A DNA stretch of 64,000 bases from CAVRTJ01 sp964507185 (lineage in GTDB: Bacteria > Acidobacteriota > UBA4820 > DSQY01). Positions within the stretch are counted from its first letter, which is position 1, and each line of letters opens with the position of its first letter. The stretch spans positions 62,001-126,000 of the forward strand of contig CAZDOY010000001.1 in assembly GCA_964507185.1 (NCBI GenBank). Reading direction: 5' to 3'. The notes under the pieces are model-generated. The model was not told the origin of the DNA. It did no database searches and worked only from the letters and a program-made list of their open reading frames with translations. The position numbers and the translations under genes were made by a program. This document shows positions 23,547-32,177 of this stretch, piece after piece.

Positions 23547-23652
23547 AGTGGGCCGAGGCCGGGACAGTTAAAGTCTTGAAACAAGGTGTGTGCGGGAGGA
23601 GATGTGAAGGCGGCCAGAAGCGGTGCCTCCGGCCGCCGGGAGAGGATCGCCG

Positions 23653-24438
23653 TCAGGCCGTTTTCTTGCCCTTGGCGAAGATTGTTACGCGTCCGCCGCT
23701 ACCCTTGGCGCGCGGAGTGTCCTTTTCTTTCTCGCTCAGGGCCAGTTCACCGCCGGACATGGACAGGCCCAGCTCGTGCCCCACGTGTCCTCCGATCTGA
23801 ATGCGCCCCCCCGTCATCTCCTCGCCGGCCAGGTCCCAGACGAGATCGCGGACTTCGATCGCTCCGCCGGTCATCCTGTAACCTGCGGAATAGCCGGCGT
23901 TGGCCCGCACGAGGATACGGCCGCCCGTCATCCTGTTGCCACAGAAATCGTAGGCGTTGCGCGCAACGGTTATTTCCCCGCCCTTCATGGAATGGCCGAG
24001 ATGGTTCTCGGCAAGGCCCTTGATGACAAATGAGCCGCCTTTCATGCCCATGCCCGCGTAATCCGCCACGTCCCCGTCGACGGTCAGCGTACCTGAGTTC
24101 ATGAAGGCGCCGGCGTAATCGCCGAGGTCGCCCTTGACCGCCAGGTCGTTCTTCTTCAGGAATGCTCCGAATCCTTGCAGGCGGACGTCCTCCAGAGCGC
24201 TGAGGTCGATTTCCTGGTCGCGGGCGAGCACCTGGAAAGCCGCCGACAGGAAGAGGCCGGCCTTCTTTGGGAAGGCGGCGTGGTCCCGCTCGGTGGTGAT
24301 GGCGTCGAGGACGGCCTGAAGAGTCTCCGCTTCGAGTGTTTCGTCCGCCAGCGCGGCCTGTGCCCCCTCGAAATCCTTGTCCAGGGTCTCGGCGAAGGGT
24401 TCGTTCAGATATTTCTGAAAGGTCGAAAGTATGGCCAT
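23653..24438 (-). CDS. GXGXG (GltB3/FwdC-like) beta-helix protein
   Basis: The 261-residue product has a helical N-terminal part (1-95) and a right-handed beta-helix of repeats with a G-x-x-M-x-G-G spacing (about 105-240: G-M-G-M-K-G-G, H-S-M-K-G-G, N-R-M-T-G-G, Y-R-M-T-G-G, E-E-M-T-G-G, L-S-M-S-G-G). This is the GXGXG domain that forms the C-terminal part of glutamate synthase large subunit and subunit C of formylmethanofuran dehydrogenase. Here it stands alone, ten bases after nfnB, with no glutamate synthase catalytic domain in the window. It probably acts with the NfnAB flavoenzyme, but its role is unknown. Start ATG at 24438 with GGAGGGG. Confidence 0.85.
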   Translation of the reverse strand: MAILSTFQKYLNEPFAETLDKDFEGAQAALADETLEAETLQAVLDAITTERDHAAFPKKAGLFLSAAFQVLARDQEIDLSALEDVRLQGFGAFLKKNDLAVKGDLGDYAGAFMNSGTLTVDGDVADYAGMGMKGGSFVIKGLAENHLGHSMKGGEITVARNAYDFCGNRMTGGRILVRANAGYSAGYRMTGGAIEVRDLVWDLAGEEMTGGRIQIGGHVGHELGLSMSGGELALSEKEKDTPRAKGSGGRVTIFAKGKKTA

Positions 24439-24448
24439 GGATCCCCTC

Positions 24449-25933
24449 CTACTCGGGTGACTGCCAGGCGCGGTATGGGTCGCGCACGTAGGCGTCGATG
24501 GCACGGGCCGCTTCGCGTCCTGCACGGGTGGCGAGGATGACGGTGGCCGCCCCGGTGATGGCGTCCCCTCCGGCGAAGACCTTGGGCACGGTGGTCATGT
24601 ACGTTTCCCGGTTGACCTTGATGACCGAGCCCCAGCGCGTCGCGAGGCCAGGAAGGTTGGACGGAATGAGCACGTTGGGCGTCTGGCCGATGGCCACGAC
24701 AACCGTGTCGCAGTCGATGATGTAATTGCTGTCCGGAATGGGAATGGGACGCCTTCGCCCCGAGGCGTCAGGCTCTCCAAGCTCCATTTTCTGTACTTCC
24801 ACGGCCTTTACGCTGCCGTTCTCGTCTCCGATGTACCGGACCGGGTTCGTGAGCAATGTGAAGATGGCGCCCTCTTCTTCCGCGTGTTCGATCTCTTCAC
24901 CGCGTCCGGGCATCTCTTCGCGGCTCCGGCGGTAGACGATCCGGGCCTCGTCGGCGCCCAGGCGCAGGCCGATCCGGACGACGTCGAAGGCCGTGAATCC
25001 CGCGCCCACGACGACCAGCCTCTGCGGCCTGCGGATCGGGGTCCCCGCCTCGGGGTGGGTCCAGGCCTTCATGAGGTTGACGCGCGTGAGGAATTCGTTC
25101 GCGGAATAGATGCCGTTGAGGTTCTCGCCCGGGATGTTCATCATGTTGGGGAACCCGGCGCCGGAGGCCACGAAGACCGCGTCGAACTCGTCCAGAACCT
25201 CCTGGACGGGCATGGTCCGGCCCACGACGTTGTTGAGCTCCATCTGCACGCCCAGGGAACTCACGTACTCCACTTCCTTCTGGACGATGGCCTTCGGAAG
25301 CCGGAATTCGGGGATGCCGTACATGAGGACGCCGCCGGCTTTGTGCAATGCCTCGAAGATGTGGACCGTATGGCCCATCTTCGCCAGGTCGGCGGAGCAG
25401 GAAAGACCTGCGGGTCCGGAACCGATGACGGCCACCTTGTACCCCGTCGAGGGCTTCTTGTGGATGTCTTCGGCGCGCCGTTCGGAGTGCATAAACTGCC
25501 AGTCCGCGGAAAACCTCTCCAGGCGGCCGATGGCGATGGGATTGTGTGCGTTGGTGTCGTTGATGATGCACGCCGCCTCGCAGAGGTTCTCCTGGGGACA
25601 GACGCGCCCGCAGACGGCCGGCAGGTTGTTGTACTGGCGGATATCCTCGGCGGCCTCGGTGAACTTCCCCCTCGCAATCAGGCCTATGAAGGAAGGGATG
25701 TCGATGTGGACCGGGCAGGCGACCACGCAGCGCGGCTTGGGGCACTCGAGGCAGCGCATGGCCTCGGCGACGGCGATGTCCGGCGTGTATCCCAGAGCCA
25801 CTTCGCTGTAGTTCTTAAGGCGGTCGGCCACGGTCTGGCAGGCGATTTCACGGCGGGCTTCCTTGGACCGGGGGCGCTTGCGCTCCCCTTCCTTGACCCC
25901 GCCCAACTTGACGATATCTATAGTCTCAGCCAT
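24449..25933 (-). CDS. nfnB: NfnB/GltA-type NADPH-dependent FeS flavoprotein
   Basis: The 494-residue product has an N-terminal ferredoxin-like [4Fe-4S] domain (C-L-E-C-P-K-P-R-C near 56 and C-G-R-V-C-P near 103) and two Rossmann folds (G-S-G-P-A-G-L near 168 for FAD; V-G-A-G-F-T-A-F-D near 308 for NADPH), ending with the A-G-G-D-A motif. It belongs with glutamate synthase small subunits and NfnB. Next to nfnA it more likely forms the ferredoxin:NAD(P) transhydrogenase that bifurcates electrons between NADH, NADPH and ferredoxin in anaerobes. I start at the ATG at 25933; upstream frame lies inside nfnA. Confidence 0.9.
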   Translation of the reverse strand: MAETIDIVKLGGVKEGERKRPRSKEARREIACQTVADRLKNYSEVALGYTPDIAVAEAMRCLECPKPRCVVACPVHIDIPSFIGLIARGKFTEAAEDIRQYNNLPAVCGRVCPQENLCEAACIINDTNAHNPIAIGRLERFSADWQFMHSERRAEDIHKKPSTGYKVAVIGSGPAGLSCSADLAKMGHTVHIFEALHKAGGVLMYGIPEFRLPKAIVQKEVEYVSSLGVQMELNNVVGRTMPVQEVLDEFDAVFVASGAGFPNMMNIPGENLNGIYSANEFLTRVNLMKAWTHPEAGTPIRRPQRLVVVGAGFTAFDVVRIGLRLGADEARIVYRRSREEMPGRGEEIEHAEEEGAIFTLLTNPVRYIGDENGSVKAVEVQKMELGEPDASGRRRPIPIPDSNYIIDCDTVVVAIGQTPNVLIPSNLPGLATRWGSVIKVNRETYMTTVPKVFAGGDAITGAATVILATRAGREAARAIDAYVRDPYRAWQSPE

Positions 25934-25941
25934 GGATTTCC

Positions 25942-26796
25942 TCACCGTTTCAGTGTTTCGAAGTAGAGATTGCAGCTGGGGTCGGCCGCTATGGCCTTTT
26001 GTTCCTGTTTTTTGTAGACCTTCATGCGGTTGAACATCTGATCCCAGTCGACCTTGTGCCCGTCGAAGTCCGGCCCGTCCACGCAAACGAACTTGGTTTC
26101 GTCGCCCACCGCGATGCGGCAGCCTCCGCACATGCCCGTTCCGTCCACCATGATGGTGTTGAGCGAGACGATCGTGGGAATCCCCCACGGCTGAGTCTTT
26201 TCTGCAACGACGCGCATCATGATCGGGGGGCCGATGGCCACGATCCTGTCGATGGTCCTTCCCTCGTCGTGGAGCTGCTCGAGGGCCGTTGTCACGAAAC
26301 CCTTTATCCCGCAGGACCCGTCGTCCGTCGTGATGATCACCTCATCCGACACGCCGGCAAGCTTGTCGTTCCAGAACATGAGGTCCTTACGCCTGTACCC
26401 GATGATCGTGACCACCTTGTTGCCTGCGGCCTTGAGTCCCTTGCAGATCGGGTAGATGGGCGCGACGCCGAGCCCACCGCCGATGACCACGACGGTGCCG
26501 TAGTTCTCAATGTGCGTCGGGGTCCCGAGGGGGCCCAGAACGGCGAAGAGTTCGTCGCCCTCCCGGAATTCCTGGCCAAGTTCGATGGTGGATCGTCCGA
26601 CCTCCAGGAATACGATGGTGACTTCCCCCGTCTCCGGATTGGAGTCCGCGATGGTCAGTGGGATCCGTTCGCTCTCCTCCCTGTTCATGACCATCAGGAA
26701 CTGACCCGGTTTGTGGGCTTTCGCCACGCGGGGGGCGCGAATGGTCATCTCGACCACGCCCGTGGCTAGAACCTTCTTGTCGGTAATCTGGTACAT
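25942..26796 (-). CDS. nfnA: NfnA-type ferredoxin-NADP reductase subunit
   Basis: The 284-residue product has an FAD-binding barrel (1-100; R-I-P-L-T-I-A-D near 45), an NAD-binding Rossmann half (G-G-G-L-G-V-A-P near 112) and a C-terminal [2Fe-2S] site (C-G-G-C near 226 with a further Cys in F-V-C-V-D-G-P). This is the sulfide dehydrogenase/NfnA family. It is the first gene of nfnA-nfnB-GXGXG, with gaps of 8 and 10 bases. A GGGGAAAG site precedes the ATG. It is divergent from rsgA; I could not define a promoter. Confidence 0.92.
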   Translation of the reverse strand: MYQITDKKVLATGVVEMTIRAPRVAKAHKPGQFLMVMNREESERIPLTIADSNPETGEVTIVFLEVGRSTIELGQEFREGDELFAVLGPLGTPTHIENYGTVVVIGGGLGVAPIYPICKGLKAAGNKVVTIIGYRRKDLMFWNDKLAGVSDEVIITTDDGSCGIKGFVTTALEQLHDEGRTIDRIVAIGPPIMMRVVAEKTQPWGIPTIVSLNTIMVDGTGMCGGCRIAVGDETKFVCVDGPDFDGHKVDWDQMFNRMKVYKKQEQKAIAADPSCNLYFETLKR

Positions 26797-26905
26797 GCTT
26801 TCCCCTTAAGCGCTGATGCACGACATTCCATTCGATACAGTCGTACAATATGAAAGTATCCCCCCAGGAATTTGAGGGGCGAATTATAATTCCAGAGGGA
26901 CGCAA

Positions 26906-27814
26906 TTGCAAGTAGAAGGAAGAGTTATGCGGACCATGGGCAAGCAGCACATGGTCTGGGACGGGACGAAGATCATGCCCGCTTTTCCGGCCGGTCGCCT
27001 GGAACTCGAGGGCGGTCGAAGCCGGAACCTGGTGGCCGTCGGCGACCGGGTGCTGCTGCGTCCCGATTCCGGCGGCACGGCCTTGATCGAGGCCGTGCTT
27101 CCGCGCGCCAACAAGATTTCCCGCCGCCTCACTTTCACGGGCGTGGAGCACGTCGTCGCATCCAATGTGGACGTGATGGCCGTCATGCTTTCTGCCTGGC
27201 CGAGGCCGAACACGGGACTGCTGGACCGCTATCTCGTCGAAGCCCATGCTTCGGACATCGTGCCTGTGATCCTCGTGAACAAGATGGACCTGGCCGAAAA
27301 ACCGGCAGTGGAAAGCGAGCTGTCGCCATACGCCGCCCTCGGGTACCCCATTCATCGCATGTCGGCTCAAACCGGTGAAGGGATCGAAGGCTTTCTTTCG
27401 GACGTGTCCGGCAAATGGGTCGCGATTGTCGGCCACTCGGGAGTCGGAAAGACGACGCTGCTCAACACGTTGTTCCCTTCTCATCAGGCACGTGCGGTGG
27501 GCGACGTGAATCCGGCCACGGGCAAGGGGCGGCACACGACGACGAGCGCCGTCGCCCACAGACTGCAGGACGGAACCGTTCTCATCGATACGGCGGGGAT
27601 TCGCGGGTTTGCCCTGTGGGGCATGGACTGGCGTTGCGTGGAAAGCGGGTTCCTCGAGATCCACGAGGCGGGAGAGGGGTGCCGTTACCCCGACTGCAGG
27701 CATCGGGGAGAGCCCGGCTGTTCCGTGGGTACAGCCGTTTCCGGAGGGCGAATCACCGAGCGTCGTTTCGAGAGCTACCTGATCTTGCTGGACGAAGCGG
27801 AGTCGGTCGCTTAG
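26906..27814 (+). CDS. rsgA: ribosome small-subunit GTPase RsgA
   Basis: RsgA is a late 30S-assembly GTPase. The 302-residue product shows the circularly permuted G-motif order: G4 N-K-M-D near 129, then G1 G-H-S-G-V-G-K-T near 175 and G3 D-T-A-G near 231, after an N-terminal OB-fold (1-75). A C-terminal zinc site is formed by C-x5-C-x-H-x5-C near 260. The start is a TTG at 26906 with GAGGGA upstream; the ATG at 26927 is an alternative. It is monocistronic. Confidence 0.94.
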   Translation: MQVEGRVMRTMGKQHMVWDGTKIMPAFPAGRLELEGGRSRNLVAVGDRVLLRPDSGGTALIEAVLPRANKISRRLTFTGVEHVVASNVDVMAVMLSAWPRPNTGLLDRYLVEAHASDIVPVILVNKMDLAEKPAVESELSPYAALGYPIHRMSAQTGEGIEGFLSDVSGKWVAIVGHSGVGKTTLLNTLFPSHQARAVGDVNPATGKGRHTTTSAVAHRLQDGTVLIDTAGIRGFALWGMDWRCVESGFLEIHEAGEGCRYPDCRHRGEPGCSVGTAVSGGRITERRFESYLILLDEAESVA

Positions 27815-27844
27815 TGCGGGCCGGGTCAAAGCAGCCTGATAAGA

Positions 27845-27872
27845 GAAGGGGGCGCCGTCCGGCGCCCCCTTC
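27845..27872. terminator. bidirectional terminator between rsgA and lipoprotein gene
   Basis: A perfect 12-bp GC-rich stem (GAAGGGGGCGCC with GGCGCCCCCTTC, loop GTCC) lies between two convergent genes. Tails are short on both sides (CCTTG on plus, TCTTA on minus). Confidence 0.75.
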
Positions 27873-27892
27873 CTTGTAGGTGCAACAACGTT

Positions 27893-28147
27893 TTACTGGT
27901 TGGCCGGAGCTTCGGCCGGGGCTTCCGCAGGTGTTTCGGCGGGAGCGTTTGTTTCCTCGTTTGCGGGCGCGTTGGCTTCGGCAGCCGGAGGTTGCTCGGC
28001 GGGCGTAGCGTTCTCGGCGGGCGCCTCGGCCGGCGTCTCGGCCGGCGCGGGGGCCTTGGGGGCCTCGGCCTTCTGGCATCCCACGAAGGAAACCATCGTC
28101 AAGGCCAGCAAGAGAGCCAACAGGATACAAGACAACTTCTTCATCAT
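27893..28147 (-). CDS. small Ala/Pro/Glu-rich lipoprotein
   Basis: The 84-residue product has a lipoprotein signal peptide with lipobox F-V-G-C (Cys at 24). The mature 60 residues are built almost only from Ala, Pro, Glu, Thr and Asn in repeats such as A-P-A-E-T-P-A-E. It should be an acylated, disordered envelope peptide; the Pro/Glu repeats could serve as a spacer in the periplasm. No homologous domain is visible. GGAGGAG precedes two tandem ATG codons; I use the first. It is monocistronic. Confidence 0.8.
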   Translation of the reverse strand: MMKKLSCILLALLLALTMVSFVGCQKAEAPKAPAPAETPAEAPAENATPAEQPPAAEANAPANEETNAPAETPAEAPAEAPANQ

Positions 28148-28250
28148 TCACTCCTCCCTGACAGTTTGTCCGGTAACTCAACCTAATTCCTACCTGATCG
28201 GTGACTGGCCTTTAGAACGTAGCATAGAGGCAGGGCGCTGTCAACGCGGA

Positions 28251-29261
28251 TCAGTTCATCTCGTGCTTGAGATCGCGCGAAAGAAGTTCGTCCAGGGCCT
28301 GGGCGGGGCCCAGGCCCTGGAATAGGATCCTCTCGACCACGGACGTGATGGGCATGTCCGCGCCGTGAAGGCGCGCGAGGTCGGACACGGAGCGTGTGGT
28401 CGGGACGCCCTCCGCGACCATCTTCATGGAATCGAGAATCGCCTCGAGGGGCTCGCCCCGGCCGAGCCGGACGCCTACGGTCCGGTTCCGGCTCTCGCTC
28501 CCCGTGCAGGTCAGCACGAGGTCGCCCATGCCGGAAAGTCCGGAGAAGGTCAGCGGATCCGCCCCGAGAATAACGCCCAGCCTGACGATCTCACGCAACC
28601 CCCGGGTGATGATGGCGGCTATCGTGTTCGGTCCGAATCCCAACCCGGCCGCGATTCCGCACGCGAGAGCGATGACGTTCTTGACCGCGCCGCCAAGTTC
28701 CACGCCGGTGCGGTCCGTGCTCGAGTATCCCCGCAAGGGGGGAGCGGAAACGAGGTGTTGGGCGCGCTCGGCCCGATCGGCCAGGGGCGACGCGAGAACG
28801 ACAGTCGTGGGATCCTTTCGGGCCAGGCCCGCGGCGAAGGACGGTCCCGAAAGGGCTACGACGGGTTTGCAGGAGTCCGGGAGATACGCCTCGATAACCG
28901 CGCTCACGGGAAGCAAGGTCTCCTGTTCGATGCCCTTGGAGGCTGACACGACGAGGGTGCCCTCGGGGCAGAGACGGCCGATCTTCTTCCAGAGGGCGCG
29001 TGTGGCCTGGGCCGGTGCCACGGACAGCCAGCTCGAGGCGGTGCACGGAACCGCCTCCGGATCGTGGAACAGGTCGATGTTCTCCGGCAGAGAGGTGCCG
29101 GGAAGGAAATCGACGTTTTCCCTTGCCCCCTTCATCGCCTCGTACTGGTATTTTTCGTAAACCCACAGGGCAACTCTGTCGCAGCTGCCCGCAAGGTGAA
29201 CGGCGAGCGCGGTCCCCCACGCGCCCGCGCCCCATACGATCACTCTATTTTCGGGCTTCAC
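28251..29261 (-). CDS. gpsA: glycerol-3-phosphate dehydrogenase [NAD(P)+] GpsA
   Basis: GpsA reduces dihydroxyacetone phosphate to sn-glycerol-3-phosphate for phospholipids. The 336-residue product has the N-terminal G-A-G-A-W-G-T-A-L dinucleotide motif, S-A-S-K-G-I-E near 113, and the catalytic Lys in G-A-V-K-N-V-I-A near 195. The start is GTG at 29261, seven bases after AAGGAGG; upstream frame lies in plsY. It overlaps the plsY end by 17 bases, a logical pair because PlsY consumes its product. Confidence 0.96.
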   Translation of the reverse strand: MKPENRVIVWGAGAWGTALAVHLAGSCDRVALWVYEKYQYEAMKGARENVDFLPGTSLPENIDLFHDPEAVPCTASSWLSVAPAQATRALWKKIGRLCPEGTLVVSASKGIEQETLLPVSAVIEAYLPDSCKPVVALSGPSFAAGLARKDPTTVVLASPLADRAERAQHLVSAPPLRGYSSTDRTGVELGGAVKNVIALACGIAAGLGFGPNTIAAIITRGLREIVRLGVILGADPLTFSGLSGMGDLVLTCTGSESRNRTVGVRLGRGEPLEAILDSMKMVAEGVPTTRSVSDLARLHGADMPITSVVERILFQGLGPAQALDELLSRDLKHEMN

Positions 29262-29883
29262 GCGGCACCCTCCTTTTATCTCCCCACAGCCTGGATTCGG
29301 TCCCATCCAGGAGATGTCCGATGTTGGAATGGTGCCTGGCCACCAGGAGAAGGGCGATGCCCGCGCCCAGCGCGGCGACTTCGAGATTGTAACGCCCGGA
29401 TGCAAAGTGGCCGGCCACGAGGATGGCTCCGAACGTGAGAGAAGCCAGCACCGAACCCAGGGACACGAAACGGATGGTGAGGACCTCCGCAAGAAACACG
29501 CAGAGGGCGATCAGAGTGGGAACGGGCGCAATGAAGAGAAAGGCGCCGAGACCGGTTGCGATCCCTTTGCCGCCTCTGAATCCCAGGAAGACCGGGAAGC
29601 AGTGGCCCACAACGGCCGCAGCGCCGGCCGCCGCGTTCATCCACGGCGCGTGCCCCCAGTGGAGGCCTGCCCAGACCGGAAAAGCGCCCTTGGAGAAATC
29701 CAGGACGAGGGTCACCAGAGCCAGGAGCTTGCCCTGTGTTCTCAGGACGTTCGTGGCTCCGATGTTGCCGGATCCCATGGTCCGGATGTCGGCGCCCGCT
29801 TTGTACCGCGTCAGGATGTAGCCGAAGGGAATCGCCCCCAGCAGGTAGGCGCCCACTATAATAAGGATGTCGGTGAAGTTCAT
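29245..29883 (-). CDS. plsY: glycerol-3-phosphate acyltransferase PlsY
   Basis: PlsY acylates glycerol-3-phosphate with acyl-phosphate in the inner membrane. The 212-residue product has five hydrophobic helices and the three family motifs: G-S-G-N-I-G-A-T-N near 38, G-H-C-F-P-V-F-L-G-F-R-G-G-K-G near 92 and S-N-I-G-H-L near 185. Its ATG overlaps the thpR stop as ATGA, and the C-terminal tail is Arg/Lys-rich. The longer upstream open frame lies inside thpR and is rejected. Confidence 0.96.
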   Translation of the reverse strand: MNFTDILIIVGAYLLGAIPFGYILTRYKAGADIRTMGSGNIGATNVLRTQGKLLALVTLVLDFSKGAFPVWAGLHWGHAPWMNAAAGAAAVVGHCFPVFLGFRGGKGIATGLGAFLFIAPVPTLIALCVFLAEVLTIRFVSLGSVLASLTFGAILVAGHFASGRYNLEVAALGAGIALLLVARHHSNIGHLLDGTESRLWGDKRRVPREARK

Positions 29884-30446
29884 CGCTCTCCCTCGAGTGA
29901 CCAGCGCTCGACCACCTCGTGGACGGGGCCCGCAGGTGTGAGCGTGCTTTCGTACAGCGTGACGTGGTCCGCGCGGTCCTCCCCCGCGTTGAAGCCCTCG
30001 AGTCTCCTGAGCGCTTCCATCAGATCCGGTTCCCGCCTCGGCTCTCTGAGCCGGCCGAGGGTCAGGTGTGGATGGAAGGCCCTGTTTTCGCGAGGAATGC
30101 CGACGCCCGCCAAGCGGTCTTCGATCGACGCCTGAAGGGCCGATAGTCCGCCGGCGGTGTCCCGGAGACCGCACCATATCACGCGCATGCGATCGGGGCT
30201 GCCGAAAAAACCAAGACCACTTATGCCGTAAGTGAAGGGGACTGTTCCGCAAACCACTTCTGACACGGCCCTGCGGACGCGCTCGCTTTCCTCCAGGCCG
30301 AGATCCGGAAAAAACTTGAGCGTCAGGTGGATCTGTTCCGCTTTGACCCACTTGACGCCCCGGGCTTCTACGGAGAGCTGTCGAATGACATCGTCCATGG
30401 CCATCCGGGAACCTTCGGACATGTCCAGGGCGAGGAAAGCGCGCAT
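29880..30446 (-). CDS. thpR: RNA 2',3'-cyclic phosphodiesterase ThpR (2H family)
   Basis: The 188-residue product carries the two H-x-T-x motifs of the 2H phosphoesterase family, H-L-T-L near 40 and H-L-T-L near 128 (the latter in H-P-H-L-T-L-G-R). Members hydrolyse 2',3'-cyclic phosphate RNA ends or reversibly ligate tRNA halves in vitro. The start is the ATG at 30446 with GGAGG five bases upstream and the family start M-R-A-F-L-A-L-D. It heads the thpR-plsY-gpsA operon. Confidence 0.93.
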   Translation of the reverse strand: MRAFLALDMSEGSRMAMDDVIRQLSVEARGVKWVKAEQIHLTLKFFPDLGLEESERVRRAVSEVVCGTVPFTYGISGLGFFGSPDRMRVIWCGLRDTAGGLSALQASIEDRLAGVGIPRENRAFHPHLTLGRLREPRREPDLMEALRRLEGFNAGEDRADHVTLYESTLTPAGPVHEVVERWSLEGER

Positions 30447-30525
30447 GGGAACCTCCGTACGCTGCATGGTAGGCGACGACGGCCGAAGTGTCAACTATTC
30501 ATTGGCCTTTTCGACTGCCGCCCTG

Positions 30526-31251
30526 TCAGTCCAGCTCAACGGGGTCCCACTTCTTTTGCGGGGGCACTGGCGGAACAGGCGGCCGTGACTCCGGCACAGG
30601 TTTTTCAAGAAATAATTCCGCCAGGAGGGGGTGACGCAAGGCGGCGAACCGCCCCTCCCGGCGAACCAGGGCCGCGTCTTCCATCCAGCGAACGTAGGAT
30701 CTGGCGGCTCCGGAGGAAATTCCCATGTCCGAGGCCAGGTCGGGGACGGAACGGGGCCCCTTTTTGGCCAGGAGAGCGCCGATCCTCACCAGGGCCGTAC
30801 CCCCGCGCGCGGCGGCCATGCCCGTCGACCACTCGTGTTCGAGGTGCAGGCGCTTGAGGGATACGTCGGCAGGTATCCTCGAATAGAGGGGCGGAATCTC
30901 CCCTGCGGAAGGCGTTTCCCAGTACCCGGCCCGGACGCCGGTCCCGACCAGGGCGTCGCGCACCTGCACGGCTCGGCGAGGGAAGCGGCACACGAGCAGG
31001 AACCCCTGTCCGGCAGCTCGAAGGGCGATCCTCTGCCAGACGTCGGCATAATCCCGGGTGCCGGCCCATCCGGGGAGGCAGTCCGCGGATCGAAGCACGA
31101 GGCCGGGCGCCGCGGAAGGGGCGAACTGGGGCGCGGTCCAGGCGAGGTCGCATTCCTCCCATCCGCGGGGCGTGGCCACGTCGTATCCATAGTCTGCCCG
31201 CGCAACCAGGCACCGGTGTTTCTTCAGTGCACCTTCCAGCATTCGCTCCAT
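30526..31251 (-). CDS. unknown protein with C-terminal winged-helix domain
   Basis: I do not recognise this 241-residue protein. The N-terminal part (1-140) is rich in Trp, Ala and Arg, with no signal peptide or membrane segment, and could be a degenerate enzyme-like alpha/beta domain. Residues about 150-215 look like a winged helix-turn-helix (an S-V-P-D-L-A-S-D-M-G-I-S-S-G-A-A-R-S-Y-V helix-turn-helix pattern followed by a G-R-F-A wing). The tail is Pro-rich. Its promoter (31258-31286) puts the transcript start at or next to the ATG, so it may be leaderless. It is divergent from the MBL-fold gene. Confidence 0.75.
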   Translation of the reverse strand: MERMLEGALKKHRCLVARADYGYDVATPRGWEECDLAWTAPQFAPSAAPGLVLRSADCLPGWAGTRDYADVWQRIALRAAGQGFLLVCRFPRRAVQVRDALVGTGVRAGYWETPSAGEIPPLYSRIPADVSLKRLHLEHEWSTGMAAARGGTALVRIGALLAKKGPRSVPDLASDMGISSGAARSYVRWMEDAALVRREGRFAALRHPLLAELFLEKPVPESRPPVPPVPPQKKWDPVELD

Positions 31252-31257
31252 AGGTCA

Positions 31258-31286
31258 ATGTTAGGGACGGAAAAGTAGAATGTCAA
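31258..31286 (-). promoter_or_regulatory. sigma-70 promoter giving a leaderless transcript
   Basis: On the minus strand TTGACA and TAACAT are 17 bases apart. Only six bases separate the -10 from the ATG at 31251, so transcription should start at or within one base of the start codon, and there is no ribosome site. Confidence 0.7.
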
Positions 31287-31385
31287 GTGACAACTATCCG
31301 GCATGCGATCGACGGCCGTCCCCAGGGCAAGATCCTCCGGACAGGGCGCGTGTTAATATAGGTTGCTTCTGTGCGGAGGCGCTCC

Positions 31386-32177
31386 ATGATAGTCACTTTC
31401 CTGGGAACGGGCACTTCGGTGGGCGTCCCCGTGATCGGTTGCCGTTGCAGGGTGTGTACCTCCGGCGACCCTCGGAACAGACGCATGCGCCAGTCGGTGT
31501 GGATCAGAGAGGGCGATCTGTCCCTGATAATCGATACGGCCGTGGATTTTCGCCAACAGGCCCTTCGCTTCGGCATCAGGAGGCTTGACGCGATCCTGCT
31601 GACCCACCCGCACGCCGACCACATTCTGGGGCTGGACGAAACGCGGGTGTACGCCTACTGGCAGCGCCAGACCATTCCCGTCTACGGAAGCCCCGCCACG
31701 CTCAAGGGCGTGCGGCGGACCTTCTGGTACGCCTTCGAGGATGTCCCGGAAGGCGGAGGACTCCCCAGGCTCGATCTTATCGCGCTCGATGGGCCGTTCG
31801 CGCTCGGGGGGCTGGAGATTCTCCCGGTGGAGGCCGACCACGGCAGCATGACCGTGACCGGATATCGAATCGGAGATTTTGCATACATAACCGATTGCAA
31901 ACGCCTGCCCGAAGAAACCGTCGCAGCCCTGCGGGGCGTGGACACGCTGGTCATCAACGCTCTGAGATACTCGCCGGAGCATCCCACCCACATGACCGTC
32001 GGGGAAGCGCTGGCGGCCGTGGAGTCCGTCGGGCCCCGCAGGAGCTTCCTCGTGCACATGGGACACGAAATGGATCACGAAGAGCTTTCTAAAGCTCTTC
32101 CCGACGGCGTTGCGCCGGCTTACGACGGGTTGACGTTGGAATTGAACGGTCGCGATCCCAAGGTGGAGGTCACATGA
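31386..32177 (+). CDS. metallo-beta-lactamase-fold phosphodiesterase (PhnP-like)
   Basis: The 263-residue product has the H-P-H-A-D-H-I-x-G-L-D metal motif near 79, a G-T-G-T-S-x-G start and a C-R-C-x-V-C zinc-like cluster near 20 (C-x-C-x-x-C), as in PhnP-type cyclic phosphodiesterases, with later metal ligands H (E-A-D-H-G), D (I-T-D-C) and H (V-H-M-G-H). PhnP acts on phosphoribosyl cyclic phosphate, but no phn genes are here, so the substrate is unknown. I use the ATG at 31386 (GGAGG six bases upstream) over a GTG at 31371. Its stop overlaps the SDR start. Confidence 0.88.
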   Translation: MIVTFLGTGTSVGVPVIGCRCRVCTSGDPRNRRMRQSVWIREGDLSLIIDTAVDFRQQALRFGIRRLDAILLTHPHADHILGLDETRVYAYWQRQTIPVYGSPATLKGVRRTFWYAFEDVPEGGGLPRLDLIALDGPFALGGLEILPVEADHGSMTVTGYRIGDFAYITDCKRLPEETVAALRGVDTLVINALRYSPEHPTHMTVGEALAAVESVGPRRSFLVHMGHEMDHEELSKALPDGVAPAYDGLTLELNGRDPKVEVT

